Below, in pieces: positions 7,194-16,820 of a stretch of 64,000 nt of DNA; positions within the stretch are counted from its first letter, which is position 1; every line of letters starts with the position of its first letter. Made by a program: the position numbers and the translations under genes. Source of the DNA: Methylomicrobium lacus LW14. GTDB lineage: Bacteria > Pseudomonadota > Gammaproteobacteria > Methylococcales > Methylomonadaceae. Under the pieces are notes generated by a model. It had not been told where the DNA came from, did no database searches, and saw only the letters and a list, made by a program, of their open reading frames with translations. The DNA is taken from contig NZ_AZUN01000001.1 in NCBI RefSeq assembly GCF_000527095.1, positions 1 to 64,000 on the forward strand, given 5' to 3'.

Positions 7194-10088
7194 TTATTGA
7201 AAATCCTCCAGCGGCGGACAGGTGCACACCACATGCCGGTCGCCGTAGACATTGTCGATGCGTCCGACCGGCGGCCAGTATTTGTCGTCCTCCTGATCGT
7301 CGTCCGGAAAGAATGCCTGTTGCCGCGAATAGGGCAGGGTCCATTCTTCCAGCAACAGCTTGTGCGTGTGCGGTGCATGGCGCAGCACATTGTTTTCCGG
7401 ATCGGCCTTGCCGTTCTCGATCTCGGCGATTTCCTGACGGATCGCGATCAAGGCGTCGCAGAAGCGGTCGATCTCGTTATTGTCCTCGCTTTCGGTCGGC
7501 TCGATCATCAGGGTTTCGGGCACCGGAAACGACACGGTCGGTGCATGGAAGCCGAAATCGATCAGCCTTTTCGCGATGTCTTCGACGGTGATGCCGCAGG
7601 CATGTTTGAACGCACGGCAGTCGATGATGCATTCGTGCGCGACCCAGCCGTTCTTGCCGGTGTACAGGATCGGGTAGTGCGGCGCGAGCCGTTTGGCGAT
7701 GTAGTTCGCGTTCAGGATCGCGGTCAGCGTCGCGCGTTTGAGCCCTGCCGCGCCCATCATCGCGATATAGGCCCAGGAAATCGTATAGATGCTGGCCGAG
7801 CCCCAGGGCGCGGCCGCGACCGTGCCGACCGTGCCGTGCGGGCCTTTGTTCGGATTGACGTTCTTGACGACCGGATGATCCGGCAAGTAAGGCGCCAGAT
7901 GCGCGCCGACGCCGATCGGGCCGACGCCGGGACCGCCGCCGCCGTGCGGGATGCTGAAGGTCTTGTGCAGATTTAAATGCGCGACATCCGCGCCGATCTT
8001 GCCGGGCCGGCTGAGGCCGACCAGCGCGTTGAAATTGGCGCCGTCCAGATAGACCTGGCCGCCGTGCGCGTGGACCAGATCGCAGATCGTCCGGAACGCT
8101 TCCTCGAACACGCCGTGCGTCGAAGGATAGGTGATCATCAGCGCGGCGACCGTGTCGTGATGTTCGGCAAGCTTGGCCTTCAGGTCGTCGAGGCTGACGT
8201 TGCCGTTGTCGTCGCAGGCGACCACGACGACCTTGAGCCCGGCCAGCACTGCGCTGGCCGGGTTGGTGCCGTGCGCGGACGCCGGGATCAGGCAGATAGT
8301 ACGCTGGCCCTGACCGTTCACTTCGTGATATTTCCGGATTACCAACAGCCCCGTGTATTCGCCCTGCGAGCCCGCGTTCGGCTGCAACGAAAACGCATCG
8401 AAGCCGGTCAGGTCGCAGAGCATGTCCTCGAGTTCTGAAAACATCTGCTGGTAGCCGAGCGTCTGGTACAGCGGCGCGAAAGGATGCAGGCCGCTGAATT
8501 CGTGATACGACAGCGCTTGCATCTCGGTCGCCGCGTTCAGCTTCATCGTGCACGAGCCCAAGGGAATCATCGAGCGGTCCAAGGCGATGTCGCGCCGGGC
8601 CAATCTCCGCATGTAGCGCATCATCTCGGTTTCGGAATGGTAGCGCGCGAACACCGGGTGCTGCAGGATAGGATCGGTGCGGAGGAGCGCGTCCGGGATG
8701 CATTCGTCGAGGCTAGAGTGCAGCCTATTGATGTCCGGAAACTCGGCCGCCGGCGTGGCGAACACCTGCCAGATCGCCCTGAGCGTCTTTCGGGTCGTCG
8801 TCTCATCGAGCGCAATGCCGAGATGGTCCAGATCGATCACGCGCAGATTGATCGTTGCTTCCATCGCCTGCGCGGCGATCCGTTTGGCGCGGTTCGGTAC
8901 GCGCACGACGAGCGTGTCGAAATAACGGCGGCTGACCACCTCGTAACCCATCAGCGCGAGGCCGGCCGCGAGTATTTGCGCGTAGCGGTGCACGCGCCCG
9001 GCGATCATCCTGAGTCCCTCCGCGCCGTGATACACCGCATAAAATCCGGCGATCACCGCGAGCAGGACCTGCGACGTGCAGATATTGCTGGTCGCCTTGT
9101 CGCGCCGGATATGCTGTTCGCGCGTTTGCAGCGCCATGCGCAGGGCGGTGTGGCCGTGGCTGTCCTTCGACACCCCGATCAGTCGTCCCGGCATCGAGCG
9201 CTTGTATTCGTCCTGGGTCGCGAAAAAGGCCGGATGCGGGCCGCCGTAGCCCATCGGCACGCCGAAGCGCTGCGCGCTGCCGACCACGATGTCGACGCCG
9301 AAGGCGCCGGGCGGTTTCAGCAGCACCAGGCTCAACAAGTCAGCCGCGGCCACGGCCAGAGCGGATTTTTTATGCGCGATTTCGACGATCTCGCCGAGGT
9401 CGTGTATCTCGCCCTGCGAGCCCGGATACTGCACGAGCACCGCGAAAAAATCGTGCTGATCGAGACCCTGATAAGGATCGCCGACGATCACCTGATAGCC
9501 TAAGGAGCGCGCGCGGGTTTGCACCACCGCGATCGTTTGCGGATGGCAGTCCCGGTCGACAAAAACGGCCTGCACCGGATTATGCGACAGCCTGCGCGCC
9601 ATTGTGATCGCCTCGGCTGCAGCGGTCGCTTCATCGAGCAGCGAGGCGTTCGCGATTTCCATGCCGGTCAAATCGATGATCATCTGCTGAAAGTTCAGCA
9701 GTGCTTCGAGCCGGCCCTGGCTGACCTCGGGTTGATACGGCGTATAAGCGGTGTACCAGCCCGGATTTTCGAGCACATTGCGCTTGATCACGGCCGGCAT
9801 GATCGTATCGTAGTAGCCCATGCCGATCAGCGAGGTGAAGACCTTGTTGCGTTCGCGGATCTTGCGCAGGTGCTTGATCACCGCATTTTCGCTTATCGTT
9901 TCGGTCAGTTTCAAGGGCTCGGCGTTCAGGATGTCGGCGGGCAGCGCCTTGGCGATGATCTGTTCGAGATCTGTCAGGCCCAGTTCGGCCAGCATCGCCC
10001 GGATTTGTTCGGGATTCGGGCCGATATGGCGGCGGATGAAATCGCCGCGCATTTCCAGTTGGTTCAGGTTCGGGCGAGGTTTTGTCAT
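7194..10088 (-). CDS. gcvP: Glycine dehydrogenase (decarboxylating), P protein
   Basis: 964 residues, full length for the fused-chain GcvP. Two homologous GDC-P halves are present. The PLP lysine is in the motif HLNLHKTFSIPHGGGGPG at about residue 709, and the N-terminus FIRRHIGPNPEQIRAML is typical. It decarboxylates glycine and transfers the aminomethyl group to lipoyl-GcvH, feeding methylene-tetrahydrofolate synthesis. It starts 3 bases after the gcvT stop, so the two are one transcript. No gcvH is found in the window. Confidence 0.97.
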   Translation of the reverse strand: MTKPRPNLNQLEMRGDFIRRHIGPNPEQIRAMLAELGLTDLEQIIAKALPADILNAEPLKLTETISENAVIKHLRKIRERNKVFTSLIGMGYYDTIMPAVIKRNVLENPGWYTAYTPYQPEVSQGRLEALLNFQQMIIDLTGMEIANASLLDEATAAAEAITMARRLSHNPVQAVFVDRDCHPQTIAVVQTRARSLGYQVIVGDPYQGLDQHDFFAVLVQYPGSQGEIHDLGEIVEIAHKKSALAVAAADLLSLVLLKPPGAFGVDIVVGSAQRFGVPMGYGGPHPAFFATQDEYKRSMPGRLIGVSKDSHGHTALRMALQTREQHIRRDKATSNICTSQVLLAVIAGFYAVYHGAEGLRMIAGRVHRYAQILAAGLALMGYEVVSRRYFDTLVVRVPNRAKRIAAQAMEATINLRVIDLDHLGIALDETTTRKTLRAIWQVFATPAAEFPDINRLHSSLDECIPDALLRTDPILQHPVFARYHSETEMMRYMRRLARRDIALDRSMIPLGSCTMKLNAATEMQALSYHEFSGLHPFAPLYQTLGYQQMFSELEDMLCDLTGFDAFSLQPNAGSQGEYTGLLVIRKYHEVNGQGQRTICLIPASAHGTNPASAVLAGLKVVVVACDDNGNVSLDDLKAKLAEHHDTVAALMITYPSTHGVFEEAFRTICDLVHAHGGQVYLDGANFNALVGLSRPGKIGADVAHLNLHKTFSIPHGGGGPGVGPIGVGAHLAPYLPDHPVVKNVNPNKGPHGTVGTVAAAPWGSASIYTISWAYIAMMGAAGLKRATLTAILNANYIAKRLAPHYPILYTGKNGWVAHECIIDCRAFKHACGITVEDIAKRLIDFGFHAPTVSFPVPETLMIEPTESEDNNEIDRFCDALIAIRQEIAEIENGKADPENNVLRHAPHTHKLLLEEWTLPYSRQQAFFPDDDQEDDKYWPPVGRIDNVYGDRHVVCTCPPLEDFQ

Positions 10089-10091
10089 AGC

Positions 10092-11168
10092 TTAACGACG
10101 GTAGCGATGAGGAATGAAAGGCAGAGGGGAGACGGACAGTGCGACCTCTCGCCCCCGGATTTCGGTAAACAGGCGAGTTCCGACCGCTGCATAGGCCTTG
10201 TCGAGCCGCGCCAGCGCGACCGGTTTGCCGAGGCTCGGCGCGAAACTGCCGCTGGTGACATGGCCGACGCTTTGGCCTTGAGCATTGGATAAGGCCGCGC
10301 CTTCCCGGGTCGGCGCCTTGCCTTCGACGATCAGGCCGGCGCGGATCATCTCAGTGCCGTCTCGAAGCTGCGCCAGGATTTTTGGGGCGCCGGGAAAGCG
10401 GGCGTGGCCTTTTTTGATGATCCAGTTGAGTCCCGCCTCGACCGGCGTGATCGTTTCGTTCAGTTCGTGGCCGTAGAGGCAAAGCCCCGCTTCCAGGCGC
10501 AAGGTGTCGCGCGCGCCGAGGCCGACCGGCGCGACGCCGTTCTCCGCCAGCAGCAGGCGGGCCAGGCGCTCCGCATCGGGAATTCCGACCGAAATTTCGA
10601 AGCCGTCCTCGCCGGTATAGCCGCTGCGGCTGATGAAGCAGGCGATGCCGTCGAGTTCGGTATCGCAACTTTGCATGAATTTGAGGCTGGAGGCAGTCGC
10701 TGAAAACTTTCGGATTACGGCCTCGGCCAAAGGTCCCTGCAACGCAAACAACGCGCGCTCCTGTAAATCCCTGAGGCCAGGCAGATGCAGGCTTAGATAG
10801 TCGAAATCCTTGTCCTTGCAGGCCGCGTTCACGATGATGAACAAGCCCGAAGCGGTACGGCTCACGATGATGTCGTCGAGCACGCCGCCGTTGTCCTGCG
10901 TCAGCACGGTATATTTCTCGAAGCCGGGCAGGAGGCCCGAAATGTCGCTCGGCGTCAGCCTTTCCAGCGCGCTTGCGGCGTCATCGCCCGCTACGCTGAA
11001 TTGCCCCATATGCGAGATGTCGAAAAATCCCGCATGACTCCGGCAATGCAGGTGTTCCTGGATGATGCCGGTGCCGTAGTGCAAAGGCATCGCGTAACCC
11101 GCAAAGGGCGCCATCTTCGCGCCCAGTTCGAGATGTAAAGCGTTCAAAGGCAGGGTTTTCAATATCAT
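10092..11168 (-). CDS. gcvT: Aminomethyltransferase, glycine cleavage T protein
   Basis: 358 residues, usual length. The N-terminus KTLPLNALHLELGAKMAPFAGY and the signature HVTSGSFAPSLGKPVALARL near the C-terminus are diagnostic. It moves the methylene group from aminomethyl-GcvH to tetrahydrofolate, releasing ammonia. First gene of a gcvT-gcvP operon. The divergent upstream gap (11169-11462, about 290 bases) shows no glycine riboswitch core that I can recognise. Confidence 0.96.
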   Translation of the reverse strand: MILKTLPLNALHLELGAKMAPFAGYAMPLHYGTGIIQEHLHCRSHAGFFDISHMGQFSVAGDDAASALERLTPSDISGLLPGFEKYTVLTQDNGGVLDDIIVSRTASGLFIIVNAACKDKDFDYLSLHLPGLRDLQERALFALQGPLAEAVIRKFSATASSLKFMQSCDTELDGIACFISRSGYTGEDGFEISVGIPDAERLARLLLAENGVAPVGLGARDTLRLEAGLCLYGHELNETITPVEAGLNWIIKKGHARFPGAPKILAQLRDGTEMIRAGLIVEGKAPTREGAALSNAQGQSVGHVTSGSFAPSLGKPVALARLDKAYAAVGTRLFTEIRGREVALSVSPLPFIPHRYRR

Positions 11169-11462
11169 GGCATAGAGAACCTGAATGTTATTGAACGGTC
11201 AGTTTATCCGAATTTTTGCGGCGTGGGTCGTATTATTTGTCGGCTTAGGCGTTAGGTAAAATTAACTTCGCGAAATTCAGTTACTTCCACGCGCTAACCC
11301 ATAGCGTAATAAACAAAATCAATTTTACCGTCTTCTCCTCTGAGAAAGCCCGTATGGATGAACCCTTTTGGACGGCGCACCGGCGTTTGACAGCATATCA
11401 GCAACCCGCCGCCAAACCCTGCTAAAATGGCTGCGTATCGAAGAAGATATGAGGGAAAAAAC

Positions 11463-12059
11463 ATGGCTCTCCAGCATCAAGGCGAAGATTTGCCGATCAG
11501 CGAGGAAGACTACCTGCAAGGCGAACTGGCCGGCACGATCAAGCATGAATATATCGACGGCTATATTTACGCAATGGCCGGGGCGAGTAAAAATCACGAG
11601 CGCATCGCCGGGAATATTTTCGGCGAATTACGCGCGCTGTTACGGAATACGCCTTGCGAACCCTTTGCGTCCGACCTGAAAGTCAAAACCGCGCACGCTT
11701 TTTTCTACCCCGACGTGATGGTCGTCTGCGAGGATACCAGCCGCAACGACTATTACGCCGAAACGCCGGTCCTCATCGTCGAGGTGTTGTCGCAATCGAC
11801 GCGGCGGATGGACGAGACGCTCAAAAGTACCGCTTATCAGGCCATGCCGTTTTTGCGGGAATATGTGCTGATCGAGCAAGACTTTGTCGATGTGGAAGTT
11901 TGCCGCCGCAGCGAAGGTTGGGTGTCCGAACATTATTTCCTCGGCGATACCGTTATCTTCGAGTCGGTAGGATTGGCCTTGCCGGTCGAAGAAATTTATT
12001 ACCGGGTCGAGAACGATGACATGAAGTCTTTCCTCGAAGAAAAAAATGCGCGGCGGTAA
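11463..12059 (+). CDS. Uma2-family (DUF820) restriction-endonuclease-fold protein
   Basis: 198 residues from the ATG at 11463, which follows GAGGGA; an upstream in-frame codon at 11427 lacks a site. It matches the Uma2 family: EEDYLQGELAGTIKHEYIDG at the start (Glu29), then FYPDVMVVCE with Asp84 and PVLIVEVLSQST with Glu107, the PD-(D/E)xK core. Family members are abundant in cyanobacteria and environmental bacteria; their nuclease role is predicted from fold and their biological function is mostly unknown. It lies 85 bases upstream of ppsA but with no evident functional link. Confidence 0.85.
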   Translation: MALQHQGEDLPISEEDYLQGELAGTIKHEYIDGYIYAMAGASKNHERIAGNIFGELRALLRNTPCEPFASDLKVKTAHAFFYPDVMVVCEDTSRNDYYAETPVLIVEVLSQSTRRMDETLKSTAYQAMPFLREYVLIEQDFVDVEVCRRSEGWVSEHYFLGDTVIFESVGLALPVEEIYYRVENDDMKSFLEEKNARR

Positions 12060-12143
12060 ATCCAGACTGGGGCATGCGGCATCACGCATGATGAATATCC
12101 ACGAAAATCACGAACGCAACTATCATCCAGCAAGGAGACACGA

Positions 12144-14555
12144 ATGTCCGAACAACTGCAATATATCCGTTGGTTCAATGAACTGTCGATCGATGATGTG
12201 CCTTTGGTCGGCGGCAAGAATGCCTCGCTCGGCGAAATGTACCGCGAACTGACGCCGGAAGGCATCAGGATTCCGAACGGCTTTGCGGTGACCGCGGAAG
12301 CCTACCGCTACCTGCTCGATCATGCCAATGCCTGGGATGCTTTGCATGCAGCGCTGGACGATCTCGATCCGGGCAATGTCTCCGATCTGGCCAAACGCGC
12401 GCGCCGGGCTCGCGAAATTATCTATGGCGCGCCGTTTCCGGCCGATCTCGCGCACGAAATTCTCGCAGCTTATGCGCAGTTGAAAAAGGAATACGGCGAC
12501 GACTTGAGCGTCGCGGTGCGCAGTTCCGCCACCGCCGAAGACTTGCCGAACGCCAGTTTCGCCGGGCAACAAGATACCTATCTGAACGTCAGCGGAGACC
12601 TTGCGCTGTTGGATTCGTGCAAGCGCTGCATGGCCAGCCTGTTTACCGATCGAGCGATCCATTACCGGGTCGATCAAGGCTTCGATCATTTCAAGCTGGC
12701 GCTGTCGGTCGGGGTGATGAAGATGGTCCGCTCCGACCTCTCGGCCAGCGGCGTGATGTTTACGCTCGACACCGATTCGGGCTTCAAGGATGTGGTGTTC
12801 ATCACCGGCGCCTACGGCCTCGGCGAAAACGTCGTGCAGGGCGCGGTCGATCCGGACGAGTTTTACGTGCACAAGCCGACTTACGAGTTGGGCTTCCGCA
12901 GCGTGCTCAGGCGCTCGCTCGGCGCGAAGAAGATCAAGATGATCTACAGCGACGGCAGCACACGCGAGTCGACGCGCAATATCGCGACCAGCGAGTACGA
13001 GCGTAACCAAAGCTGCATCAACGACCAGGACGCGCTGACGCTCGCCGGTTACGCGATCAGTATCGAAAAGCATTACAGCGCCAGGGCCGGCGTGCCGCGG
13101 CCGATGGACATCGAATGGGCGAAGGACGGCATTGACGGCCAGCTCTATATCGTGCAGGCGCGGCCGGAAACGGTCGCTTCGATGCAGAAAGGCTCGACGC
13201 TCGAACAGTTTGTGTTGAAGGGCTCTGCAGTCCCGCTGGTCACCGGCCATGCGGTCGGCGGCCGGATCGCCCAGGGCAAAGCGCGGATCATCAACAAGGT
13301 CGAGCAGTTGTCCGAATTCAAGGCCGGTGACGTGCTGGTCGCGGACATCACCACCCCGGATTGGGAGCCGGTGATGAAGATCGCCTCCGCGATCGTGACC
13401 AACCGCGGCGGCCGCACCTGTCATGCGGCGATCGTCGCCCGCGAACTCGGCGTGCCGGCCGTGGTCGGCTGCGAGAATGCGACCACCGTGCTCAAGAGCA
13501 ATGCGCCGGTGACCGTGTCCTGCGCGGAAGGCGACGTCGGCAAGGTGTATCCAGGGATGCTCTACTTCGAAAAAATCACCACCGACCTGTCCGGTTTGGC
13601 GCATCCAAAGACCCACATCATGCTGAACATCGGCAATCCCGAGGCGGCCTTCAAGCACAGCTTTTTGCCGAACGACGGCGTCGGCCTGGCGCGGATGGAA
13701 TTCATCATCACCGAAACCATCAAGGCGCATCCGATGGCGCTGATTCATCCCGAGAAGGTGCAGGACGAAGCCGAGAAGGCCCAACTGCAAGCGTTGACGC
13801 AGCAGTTCGACAGCGGCCGGGACTTTTTCATTCAGCGCCTGGCCGAAGGCGTCGGCACGATCGCGGCGGCGTTTTATCCGAAGCCGGTCGTAGTCCGGAT
13901 GTCCGACTTCAAGACCAATGAATACGCGACGCTGCTCGGCGGGCGCTGGTTCGAATTCGACGAGGCGAACCCGATGATCGGCTTCCGCGGCGCCTCGCGC
14001 TATATCCACCCGGCCTATGCCGAAGGCTTCGCGCTCGAATGCGCGGCGATGAAGCATGTGCGCGAGGTGATGGGGCTGAGCAACGTGATCCTGATGATTC
14101 CGTTCTGCCGGCGCGTCGGCGAGGCCGAGAAGGTGCTCGCATACATGGCCGAGTTGGGGCTGAAGCGCGGCGAGAACGGACTTCAAATCTATGTGATGTG
14201 CGAGATTCCGAACAACGTGATCCAGATCGACGAATTCGCCAAGCATTTCGACGGCTTCTCGATCGGCTCGAACGACCTGACACAATTGACGCTCGGCGTC
14301 GACCGCGATTCCGAAATCGTCGCAAGCGATTTCGACGAGCGCGATCCGGGGGTGAAGGAAATGATCCGCCTCGCGGTCACCGGCGCGCGCCGCAACGGCC
14401 GCCACTCGGGGCTATGCGGTCAGGCGCCTTCCGATTACCCGGAAATGGCCGAGTTTCTGGTCGAAGTCGGCATCGATTCGATGAGCCTGAATCCGGATAC
14501 GGTGCTGCAAACCACGCAGCGGATCCTGGAAACCGAGAAGCGGCTGGGTAAGTAA
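12144..14555 (+). CDS. ppsA: Phosphoenolpyruvate synthase
   Basis: 803 residues, usual length. N-terminal ATP-grasp pyruvate-phosphate dikinase domain (starting WFNELSIDDVPLVGGKNAS), central swivelling domain with the phosphohistidine motif NRGGRTCHAAIVARELG (His427), and C-terminal PEP/pyruvate TIM barrel with the catalytic Cys758 in HSGLCGQAPSD. It converts pyruvate and ATP to PEP, AMP and phosphate for gluconeogenesis. AAGGAG precedes the ATG. A strong intrinsic terminator follows, so it forms its own unit. No ppsR regulator gene is adjacent. Confidence 0.97.
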   Translation: MSEQLQYIRWFNELSIDDVPLVGGKNASLGEMYRELTPEGIRIPNGFAVTAEAYRYLLDHANAWDALHAALDDLDPGNVSDLAKRARRAREIIYGAPFPADLAHEILAAYAQLKKEYGDDLSVAVRSSATAEDLPNASFAGQQDTYLNVSGDLALLDSCKRCMASLFTDRAIHYRVDQGFDHFKLALSVGVMKMVRSDLSASGVMFTLDTDSGFKDVVFITGAYGLGENVVQGAVDPDEFYVHKPTYELGFRSVLRRSLGAKKIKMIYSDGSTRESTRNIATSEYERNQSCINDQDALTLAGYAISIEKHYSARAGVPRPMDIEWAKDGIDGQLYIVQARPETVASMQKGSTLEQFVLKGSAVPLVTGHAVGGRIAQGKARIINKVEQLSEFKAGDVLVADITTPDWEPVMKIASAIVTNRGGRTCHAAIVARELGVPAVVGCENATTVLKSNAPVTVSCAEGDVGKVYPGMLYFEKITTDLSGLAHPKTHIMLNIGNPEAAFKHSFLPNDGVGLARMEFIITETIKAHPMALIHPEKVQDEAEKAQLQALTQQFDSGRDFFIQRLAEGVGTIAAAFYPKPVVVRMSDFKTNEYATLLGGRWFEFDEANPMIGFRGASRYIHPAYAEGFALECAAMKHVREVMGLSNVILMIPFCRRVGEAEKVLAYMAELGLKRGENGLQIYVMCEIPNNVIQIDEFAKHFDGFSIGSNDLTQLTLGVDRDSEIVASDFDERDPGVKEMIRLAVTGARRNGRHSGLCGQAPSDYPEMAEFLVEVGIDSMSLNPDTVLQTTQRILETEKRLGK

Positions 14556-14572
14556 TAATTTCATCATAGACC

Positions 14573-14607
14573 GACCTGCCAGGTTTTAAAAAACTGGCAG
14601 GTCTTTT
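14573..14607 (+). terminator. Intrinsic terminator of ppsA
   Basis: GACCTGCCAG and CTGGCAGGTC form a perfect 10-bp stem around an AT-rich loop, followed by TTTT. It begins 18 bases after the ppsA stop. Confidence 0.85.
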
Positions 14608-14850
14608 GCCGGGATGTTATTTATCGCCCTATTCCTGATGGCTTTTTCCTTCTCGCCATCGGCTATTGCGCCATTCGACAAATCAACTTATCATTTAGGA
14701 TGAGTTGATCGTGTCGCGCGCCCCCGTCGTTTTTTATCGTGCGGCCCGTTTTTGCTCAGTCTTCTGTGTGTTCAGAGGCCGCTAACCGTCGGGATTTGCA
14801 AGTCCGGCCCTGTCCGATCGTTTAAAATCATTACTCTACCGGGAAAAATT

Positions 14851-15525
14851 ATGAATCAGCTAAAGCGTCATGTATTGCTTAGTATCGGCTTAACCGCGGC
14901 GTTTGCTGTTCAGGCGGAGACTAAGTGGGTCACAGTGGCAAAGTCTGATGGTTCTATCCAGTGTGAAAGCGCCGGCATCAGTCCAAAAACCATGAAAAAA
15001 GAGCTGATCGAAGCGAAAATTCCGGCCAAGCATGCGCGTTGCGGTACTAATGGTCTGCTTTATCCGGCGGTCTGCGGCGGCGAAACGGGCCGCCTGAATC
15101 TCTTCGATATTCCCGCCAAAAAGCTCGGCGACGCCTCCGACTTAGGTTTTCAGCCGCTTAGCGATTGGCCGGATGCCAGCGAAGCGCCATGCGAGGAAGA
15201 GGCTGCATTTGCAGGCAATGCGGCGGAAATCTCTATCAACGGTATCGGGCCCGCGGTGGACGAAGACGCTTACCGCAGGGTGCGTAAGACCATCGGCAAA
15301 GCGGTCGCGGACAATGTGATTTCGCGCTTTATCGTTTACGGTTATGGGGTCGAAGGCGGATTTTCGGGTTGCGTGCAAGAAGGCAGATTCGTCCAGCCCA
15401 ATGCTTTCAGCGACTTCATCAAAAAACTGCGGGCGATAAACGCCGATCCGAACACCACGGCCTATTCGGTTACGGCGGTTGAAAAATGTGAGACAAGTTC
15501 ACCCGAAATAGATGGAGTCGAATAA
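14851..15525 (+). CDS. Secreted protein of unknown function
   Basis: 224 residues from the ATG at 14851; an open frame reaches upstream to 14752, but the signal peptide (VLLSIGLTAAFAVQA before ETKWVT) fixes this start. Cysteines at several points (QCES, ARCGT, AVCGG, APCEEE, SGCVQE, EKCET) suggest disulfides and an exported fold. There is a repeat-free alpha/beta pattern, with INADPNTTAYSVTAVEKCE near the end. No family recognised. Preceded by a 240-base gap holding the ppsA terminator; followed by the convergent WYL regulator. Confidence 0.6.
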   Translation: MNQLKRHVLLSIGLTAAFAVQAETKWVTVAKSDGSIQCESAGISPKTMKKELIEAKIPAKHARCGTNGLLYPAVCGGETGRLNLFDIPAKKLGDASDLGFQPLSDWPDASEAPCEEEAAFAGNAAEISINGIGPAVDEDAYRRVRKTIGKAVADNVISRFIVYGYGVEGGFSGCVQEGRFVQPNAFSDFIKKLRAINADPNTTAYSVTAVEKCETSSPEIDGVE

Positions 15526-15620
15526 CCTATGACAGACAGCCCGGTTGCGGCTACTTGGGGACGAGAATCGCAACCGGCTTCGCTCCCGTCGGAAGAAGAG
15601 TTGATCCAATACGTTACAGG

Positions 15621-16481
15621 TCAGTCCCATAGATAGATCTCCAATTCCTCGCGGTTCGCCAGAATGATTTGCTGCGCATACGCGGGCCTCTGTAGATCAT
15701 CGGGGCCGATTCTGATCGCCGAGAGATAATAATTCAGCAAGGCCGCGCGAATGCGCAATTTCAATTCGCCGTTTTCCATCGCATAATCAAATTCTATCGC
15801 CGCCCGCTGTGACTCGGTCAGGCCCGGATGCGGCGCAATCACGGCCTGGACATAAGTATTCCAGATCCGGTCTTCGTCCCGGTCTTTCATCGCCCCGCCG
15901 ATAGTCTCGGCGCTGACAATGCGGGACAGCACGAAATCGCGAAATTGCCCGTGGCTTTGGCTGAAAGCCCGCACATGCCAGCGCAAACCGTCAAACACCA
16001 GGGTATGCGGACTCAAAAAATAGTCCTGGGGCAGGTGATTGCTCATCGATTGATAGCGAACCTGAATCTCCTTGCGTTGCACAATCGCCTGATTGACCGT
16101 CTGCAAGATCGTGCGGTCGATTTTTCTAAAGACCGGTTCGAGCACTTCAACCGCCGGCAGATTCTGGATCAACGGCACGATGAAGCCGTTATCCTGGCTT
16201 TGATTGGATTTCAGTACCTGCAAGAATTCGGCGGCCGTGCCGGTCATAAAAGCCGGTGTGAACGCTTCCGTGATGACATAGCGCTTCTTGTGCTTGTCAT
16301 AGCGGATGTTACTGGGGCATAAGCGCTGATAAGTCGTCAAATCTTTAGACGCCTGCACCCGGCTGATGCCGAAGTTACCCATCAGCGCGGCCGTCGATAC
16401 CTCGCCGCTCCAGAACACCGTCGCTTCGAGCAGGGTTAATCGTTGCTGTTGTTCACGCTTTAAATTCTGTTGTGTCGGCAT
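15621..16481 (-). CDS. WYL-domain transcriptional regulator (BrxR/CapW-like), divergent from cas genes
   Basis: 286 residues: an N-terminal winged helix-turn-helix (about 12-60, LEATVFWSGEVSTAALMGNF then GISRVQASKDLTTYQRL), a WYL domain (about 115-205, IQVRYQSMSNHLPQDYFLSP then HTLVFDGLRWHVRAFSQSH) and a C-terminal WCX-like region. This order is that of BrxR/CapW, WYL repressors that control BREX and CBASS defence operons and bind inverted repeats. It is transcribed away from cas3 across a 339-base gap carrying a TTATATG/CATATAA dyad (16497-16523), a small GC hairpin and a REP. Regulation of the CRISPR-Cas operon and of itself is inferred from position only. Confidence 0.85.
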   Translation of the reverse strand: MPTQQNLKREQQQRLTLLEATVFWSGEVSTAALMGNFGISRVQASKDLTTYQRLCPSNIRYDKHKKRYVITEAFTPAFMTGTAAEFLQVLKSNQSQDNGFIVPLIQNLPAVEVLEPVFRKIDRTILQTVNQAIVQRKEIQVRYQSMSNHLPQDYFLSPHTLVFDGLRWHVRAFSQSHGQFRDFVLSRIVSAETIGGAMKDRDEDRIWNTYVQAVIAPHPGLTESQRAAIEFDYAMENGELKLRIRAALLNYYLSAIRIGPDDLQRPAYAQQIILANREELEIYLWD

Positions 16482-16496
16482 AGTAAAGGTGTTAAT

Positions 16497-16523
16497 TTAT
16501 ATGTAAATATTATTTTCATATAA
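16497..16523. promoter_or_regulatory. Perfect inverted repeat, candidate WYL-regulator operator
   Basis: TTATATG, 13 bases, CATATAA; arm centres 20 bases apart, i.e. two turns of DNA. It lies 16 bases before the start codon of the WYL regulator, in a very AT-rich tract where its promoter should be. Position suits autorepression. Confidence 0.5.
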
Positions 16524-16596
16524 ACTTAGTTTTCTGTTAAGCAATAGATTACCACCAATCGTGCGCCTAAGGAATGAAAGAATACATGCTCGCGGT

Positions 16597-16614
16597 TTTG
16601 CGGAATGCCGCAAA
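16597..16614. promoter_or_regulatory. Short perfect dyad in the WYL-cas3 gap
   Basis: TTTGCGG, AATG, CCGCAAA. A 7-bp perfect dyad roughly midway between the WYL gene and cas3; could be a second operator or an RNA hairpin. Function unknown. Confidence 0.3.
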
Positions 16615-16699
16615 TGAACCCGATGGAGTATTTTTATCCATCACTGATCAGCAATGAGGGCAAAAAACACAAATGCTAAATCAGTCTGAGAACTTTAGC

Positions 16700-16772
16700 G
16701 TAGGGTGGATAAGCGCAGCGCATCCACCTTTTGATGCTTCATGAGTGGATGCGCTGCGCTTGTTCACCCTGC
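16700..16772. repeat. REP palindrome 1 (upstream of cas3)
   Basis: Arms begin GTAGGGTGGATAAGCGCAG and end in its complement; left arm 16700-16728, right arm from 16745. The right arm has drifted (TTGTTCACCCTGC), so this is the most diverged of the four copies. It lies 48 bases before the cas3 start, so it falls in the operon leader or promoter. Confidence 0.85.
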
Positions 16773-16820
16773 AAACTGAAACAATAGGATTCACGGCAAT
16801 GACAGTATTGGGTAATAGAG

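Noticed and set aside
11169..11462. Glycine riboswitch before gcvT
   Set aside because: I looked for the conserved aptamer cores and found none; other control must apply.
12123..14405. 760-residue minus-strand frame opposite ppsA
   Set aside because: A shadow of GC-rich ppsA coding; the plus strand has all PEP synthase motifs.
15529..15636. 35-codon plus-strand ORF overlapping the end of the WYL gene
   Set aside because: No good ribosome-binding site, no family, and it overlaps a convergent real gene; chance is more likely.
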